DNA of 64,000 bases from Theobroma cacao. Lineage: Eukaryota; Streptophyta; Magnoliopsida; Malvales; Malvaceae. The stretch is taken from the NCBI RefSeq assembly GCF_000208745.1, contig NC_030851.1, positions 5,432,524 through 5,496,523 of the forward strand, written 5' to 3'. The notes under the pieces are model-generated. The model saw only the letters and a list, made by a program, of their open reading frames with translations, was not told the origin of the DNA and did no database searches. Made by a program: the position numbers and the translations under genes. Below are positions 58,575-64,000 of this stretch, one piece after another (the first letter of the stretch is position 1; each line of letters opens with the position of its first letter).

Positions 58575-60220
58575 TCTATAATATATATAAAAGTAGGATG
58601 TTTTAATTTTTTTTTAATTTTTTTCAATTGAGTCTTCAATTGAATGATAAGTGTCATTTAATTAGAACTCCTTTTTATTTTTTTGACCTTTCGTTTNGAT
58701 AAAAAAATTTTGAAAACAATAATTTCTAACTTTTAATACTTAGAAGATAGATTCATTTAATATTTATCAATTATAATTTAATATTATTTTTTATCTATAT
58801 TTTCTTATTCTATATGAACCTGAATCCATAGTATATAGATATATCTTTTATACATAAATGTTTAAATTTTAATAAATATCCATCCAATTCATTATATATA
58901 AGTAAGATAATTGATTGGGTCAATTGATTGACATTTGTCATTCTTAATTAAATTAATTTTTTTACACCTTATGTCAAAACTACATTGTTTTTGACATTTA
59001 AAGGGTTTTTTTTCTTTTTTCTTTTATTTATTTTAGTAAAAATATTTGAAATAATAATTTTTAACTTTTAATGTTTATAAGATATATTAATTTAATATTT
59101 ATCAATTACAATTTAATATTATTTTTCGTCTATGTTCTCTTATTCTGTATCAACCTGAATCTATAGTATATATATATATTTTTTATATATGAATGTTTAA
59201 ATTCTAATAAACATCCATCTAATTCATTGAACAAAATAAAAAGGTTAAAAAGATCTACTCATTTCTCAATATACATAGCACACAGTCATTATTGAATAAA
59301 TAAAACAATTGAATTTGATAACTTTTAATCATTCATTTTATATATAAAAAATATTAATACTAACAATTACTAACTATTTTATATTGATAGGATCTTTACA
59401 TTATACTGTTATCTTATATTCTACAACTGTTTATTTTAATCTATTAATAGTATAGGTTATATACTTTCTCATTTTTAAATAGTTTATTATATATCTAATA
59501 ATCTTTGATAAGATTATTATCTTTTTTGGATAAATTCTATTTTAAATAAGATAACTAATTGGGTCAATTGGTTGTCATTCTCAATTGAATTAATTTTTTT
59601 TACACCTTATGTTAAAGTTGTGTTGTTTTTTTACATTTGAAGGATTTTTTTATTTTTATTTATTTTAGTAAAAAAAATACTTGAAAACAATAATTTTTAA
59701 TTTTTAATATTTAGAATATAGATTCATTTAATATTTATCAATTACAATTTAATATTATTTTTTGTTTATATCCTCTTATTCTGCATGAACCTGAATCCAT
59801 AGTATTTAAACATCTTTTAGTCATTCATTTTATATATAAAAGATATATTATTATAAATTAGTAACTATTTTATATTGATAGGAACTTTATATTATACGGT
59901 TGCCTTATATTGTACAACTGTTTATCTTAATCTGTCAATAGTACATGTTATATACTCTCTCATTTTTTAATATTCTACTGTTTTATAATCATATATGTAG
60001 GTGCAAATTTTCGGTAATTGAAATCAGAACAAATAATTATTTTTAATTAATATCAGTTTATTTTTTCCTCTATCAATAAAAATCAGACATTCATGCAGTT
60101 GATTAATACAATATTGCTTTCCCTACAAACTCTTTTAAAGGTACCAAATTGAAATCAACTTTAACATAATCAATATTTTTTTTGATATTTTTCGTAGCAT
60201 AGCTACGGGCACCATCTTAG
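58575..60220 (+). mobile_element. Non-autonomous Helitron, about 1.65 kb
   Basis: The 5' end TCTATAATATATATAAAAG follows a host A. The 3' end has a perfect 6-bp hairpin CGTAGC-ATA-GCTACG (60192-60206), then GGCACCAT and CTTAG, followed by a host T. These match plant Helitron hallmarks: TC start, hairpin about 10 nt before a CTRR-like end, and insertion between A and T without duplication. There is no Rep/helicase ORF. Inside, blocks of about 200 bp ('tttatcaattacaatttaatatta' type) repeat near 58720, 59052 and 59687, and another pair near 59365 and 59845. One undetermined base lies at 58697. The final CTTAG departs from the usual CTAG. Confidence 0.7.
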
Positions 60221-60736
60221 TAAATTTTAAAATAAAGAGCATATGAATTTATTAGAAATGATAAATGGTTATATAAATGTGTGATTAATATTAATGGATT
60301 AATTACTTTAAATTAATTAATTAGATATTTAATTCATTCATTTATAAAATAATTTAAATTAACTAAATTAATTCTTTAAAATTTAATTAATTTATTAAAA
60401 ATAAGTTATTTTGTAATTTCACATTTAAATATTTAAATAATTAGTATTCAAATATTACATTATTTTTGTCATGCTATTATTTATTATTTTGAGAGATAAA
60501 GTGAAAAGTTAAAAAGTTACATTAAAAAAAAATATAAGTTTATTCAACTTTATATTTTGATAGATAAAGATCTGCAAATTTATATTACATTTTTAATAAA
60601 ATGCTTCAAAACCAAACACTACGATATAAATTTTTCAGCAATCATATTTCCTGCAATATCACTTTCTCATGTTATACAAAACGTTGCATGGTTATTTTTC
60701 CAACAATCATATTCTCAGCAATCGCATACCTAGCAA
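60221..60736. other. Spacer between the Helitron and copy C
   Basis: Very AT-rich sequence without recognisable genes; the short open frame at 60601-60801 has no known relative. Confidence 0.45.
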
Positions 60737-63700
60737 AAGCAAGTGAGTATGATTTTAATTTTCAGTTGGCACTCTTTACTTTTCATATTTGTGCTAAATA
60801 AATTTGCTATTGGCTATTGAGAAATTTCAAATTTAATTGTATGGGGCACTAAAACTCGCCATAGTCATCTGCTACCCTTTGCCAGTCATTTATATGAAGC
60901 AATATTGTAACAAAACGTCAGCAGAGATTCATCAATGATTAGATCAAAATCTATCTATTATCGCTAACTACCTTCCCTTAGAGATATATGCTCACAAATA
61001 GTAATACTCAAATAAAAGCTAGTAGCAAACTCTTAGCTAAATTTGTCTTTTAATCCGTCAAGATACAAATTAAAATAAAAAATAAAAAACTTTCAGGAGC
61101 ATAATAAAACAGATTTGCTTTATCTCAGGAGTGAAAGAAAATTTTAAAAGATAAGTTTCCCTTTGTCTAAAGAGTTTAACAACTTACTGCAACAAACCAT
61201 TTGTTAAGTTGTTCTTATAAATATTAAAACTGAATTTTTAAGTTCAATTTATGTTATTTCAGTTAATAAACTAAATAATGTTAGTATAAGTCATATGAGA
61301 TTTATCTGAATTTAACATTTACAATAATAATACTAACTCTATAAAGTATATTTACTCATTCATTATTACTTTGTTTTGATTAAATTTTGTTTCGTAAGAG
61401 AAAGGAGCAAATGAGTTGGAAGAAAGGACTTTCCCTTTGGAATTAACTACTTAATACTGAAGATTTTATGGCCCACGTAATAAAATCAATTGCAATTAGT
61501 TGATCATAGGAAGTTTGAAACAACAAAAACTTGTTAGACAATACGGCGGTCTACCTGATTTCAAACCAAGAATAATAAAACTGAAGAAACAAAAACATTG
61601 ATATAGCTTACGAAAACCTTGTTTTATAAGCAATGATTACCATTCCTTTCTCATTCAATTCAATCTCCAATTCCCTTCAATATCTTTGTAGCCAGGACGC
61701 GATGGCGTTTAGTAATTTAAGCTCGTCCACCACCGGAATGGAAGGTCAAGGCATAGTGGAGCAGGTCTATCTTAAATTTCCTCCCAAAGTCAGCTCTCCA
61801 GGCTTGGCTGCATACATCTTGAGCAACGAACAAAATGAAAAATTCACAGACTTTGCTGCGCCAAGACTTCATTTCCAGATGATTGTCATTTTTGCTCTCA
61901 CTCAAATTATTCATTATCTGCTTAAACACCTGGGATTGCCAATTTTCATCTCCCAAATTCTTGTATGTGCATGCTCTCATATTTCTTCCCTTTTTCTCTC
62001 TTTTTTTTTTTTATATTTTTAATAGTTGATTCACGACTAGGCAATTCTAACAGAGGGTTGTCAACTATTTCTTAATGCAGGCAGGGATATTACTCGGTCC
62101 TATGGTTTTCAAGGGTCATAATTCATTGGTTACAATGTCAGAGGATAGTGTTCAGGTTCTCGGTACGGTGGCATCCTTGGGCTATATATTCTTTTTGTTT
62201 TTAAGTGGGGTGAAGATGGACCTGAGCATGACATACAAAGCTGGAAGGAAGGCTGTCTGCATTGGTTTACTAACAGTGGTGGTGCCTCTGACATTTTCTT
62301 TGATAACGGTTAAGGCCCTCAGCCCAGACGACGAATTGTTTAAAAACAACAGTTTCTTTCTTGCAGTAACATATTCCGGAACTTCATTTCCGGTCATACA
62401 TTGCCTTCTCAGTGAACTGAAAATCCTGAATTCAGAACTTGGCAGGCTAGGACTCTCAGCAGCACTTGTCAGTGACATGGCGTCATTAGTTCTTATGAAT
62501 CTCAGCCAATGGGTGAAGGTAGCGCAAGAAAAATCAGCAACACTGGTTCTCAAGGATTTTGGACTGCTATAGCCTTTTTTATAGTAGTGGCATTTGTGTT
62601 GCGACCGGGGATGAAATGGATGGTGAAACGCACGCCTGAGGGTGGCCAGATAAAAGATGTGTTCCTTTATGCCGTTATTTTGGGGTTCATGTCGTCACCT
62701 AGGATTACCGGAATCTTTAATATATTCCTTCTCTTTGGCCCGTTTATTCTGGGATTGGCTGTCCCAGATGGACCCCCATTGGGATCTGCTCTGGTCGAAA
62801 AGTTGGACCCTGTTGTTTCAGGGTTGTTTTTGCCTTTGTTTGCATCAACATGTGGCATGAGGATTGATTTGTCTTACCTCAAAGAGAGCAAGGAATATGC
62901 ACAACACCAAGCAATTGCTGCTGCTGTAGCACTTATTGTCAAATTTGGGGTCTCTCTAGCGCTGCCCTTTTTATGCAAGATGCCCATGAGTGATTCTCTG
63001 GCACTTGCTTGTATAATGATGTCCAAAGGTATTGTTGAGATGGCTTCGTATAGCTTCTTGAATGACAACATGGTTATATCTCAGGATGTATTCGCTTTCA
63101 TGTCTATTATCATCGTTTTGTTAGCAAGCATTGTGCCACTGCTTGTGAAAAGACTCTATGATCCTTCAAGGAAGTATGTAGGCTACCAGAAAAGGAGCAT
63201 CATCCATTCCAAGCTCAATGAGGAGCTGCGAATGATTGGCTGTATTCACGTACCGGGTAATGTCAATTCTATCATTAACATTTTGAATGCCTCCTGTCCA
63301 AGCAGAGAAAACCCTATTGCTCTTGACGTCCTTTACCTCGTTAAGCTCCGTGGACGTGCCACACCACTTTTCATTGCACATCAAAAGCACAAGAAAACCC
63401 TGTCTAACAAATCTTACTCTGAGAACGTTGTCCTAGCTTTTAATCAGTTTGAACGAGACAATTGGGAAGCTGTATCAGTGAATGTTTTCACCGCAGTCTC
63501 TCCCCCAAATTTAATGTATGAGGATATATGCAATCTCGCCCTAGACAAGCTCACATCCTTTATACTGCTTCCATTTCACCGCAGATGGTATATTGACGGA
63601 CGCATTGAATCTGAAGACCAAGCCATCAGGAGCCTGAATGGTAGCATCCTAGAAAGGGCGCCTTGCTCGGTAGGGATCCTTGTTGAAGGCCGTCGCCATC

Positions 63701-64000
63701 TAAAACGCTCCAATTCGAGAGACATATTATCTTCAGAATCATCATCATACAGCATCGCTGTGATTTTCTTAGGGGGTAAAGATGATAGGGAGGCGCTAGC
63801 GTTAGCCAAACGCATTTCCCAAGATCAAAGGGTTAACCTTACTATTATTCATCTCAAAGCTACCGATGGTTTAGGCGCCGTCCTAGTTGATTCTGATAGA
63901 CTTCTTGATGATGAGATGTTGAGGCGTGTTAAGGAAAGTGGATATATAAGATACGTAGATGAGCAAGTAAATGATGGGCCTGAAACTTCATCGTTTCTTC
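60737..64000 (+). repeat. Segmental duplication, copy C (spacer and CHX), runs off the window
   Basis: Begins at gcaagtgagtatg, matching A from 50258 and B from 53133, and continues collinearly with B through the CHX gene. C keeps both the 85-bp piece missing in B and the 22-bp piece missing in A, so it best represents the ancestral spacer. The offset between the CHX copies is 7676 bp at the intron 1 acceptor and 7678 bp at the window end, explained by a 3-bp insertion and a 1-bp deletion. Confidence 0.85.
61702..64000 (+). pseudogene. Second CHX cation/H+ antiporter copy, frameshifted and cut by the window end
   Basis: Exon 1 is 61702-61962; exon 2 starts at 62081 and runs past the window. 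The protein matches the CHX at 54024-56528 almost residue for residue, including FISQILAGILLGPMV. At 62566-62567 one G of the 'ctggctata' seen in the intact copy is missing; the frame then reads LVLKDFGLL and stops at TAG 62570-62572, after about 250 residues. Beyond it, the other frame stays open and collinear to the end of the window (GMKWMVKRTPEGGQ to VNDGPETSSF), with no further net indel. As written, only the first five or so membrane segments could be made. A sequencing or assembly error is possible. An in-frame upstream ATG at 61633 is not shared with the intact copy, whose equivalent frame has a stop. Confidence 0.8.

Overview
This is nuclear DNA from a dicot plant: multi-exon genes with GT-AG introns, long AT-rich spacers, degenerate transposon remains and a cytosolic-type tRNA-Glu. 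A UGT84A-type glucosyltransferase that closely resembles the citrus limonoid glucosyltransferase, as I remember it, points to Rutaceae and probably Citrus. That placement is an inference.

Layout. 397-4460 carries two minus-strand housekeeping genes, a reticulon-like ER protein and a PRKRIP1-type spliceosome-associated protein. About 5.96-13.2 kb is a gene-free repeat field of roughly 530-bp monomers, arranged in pairs separated by LTR-like blocks. 15003-22157 carries, on the plus strand, an R2R3-MYB gene (subgroup 22 type) and a ten-exon UNC-50 family gene. 22965-26451 holds a truncated, frameshifted cinnamyl alcohol dehydrogenase (CAD) pseudogene and an intact five-exon bona fide type CAD with an AC element in its promoter, both on the minus strand. 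26.8-27.8 kb is a hAT-like MITE. 31416-34716 is a ten-exon organellar-type RNA pseudouridine synthase on the minus strand. 35646-35936 (minus) and 40669-40881 (plus) are two small secreted-peptide genes with SGPSP/GxGH motifs of the PIP/PIPL family. 42232-49501 carries two plus-strand group L UDP-glycosyltransferases.

The last 15 kb is a three-copy segmental duplication. Copy A (49391-51221) starts inside the 3' end of the second UGT and runs through its downstream spacer. Copy B (from 52261) has a UGT tail remnant, the same spacer and an intact cation/H+ antiporter gene (CHX). Copy C (from 60737) has part of the spacer and a second CHX with one 1-bp frameshift. A tRNA-Glu(TTC) gene sits between A and B, and a non-autonomous Helitron sits between B and C.

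Functional links are loose, as usual in plants. CAD, the UGTs and possibly the MYB belong to phenylpropanoid or specialised metabolism and stress responses. The PIP-like peptides are candidate immune or root-development signals, and the CHX proteins are candidate endomembrane cation exchangers. Coding exons were assembled by joining conserved protein segments at splice sites that keep the reading frame, without transcript evidence.
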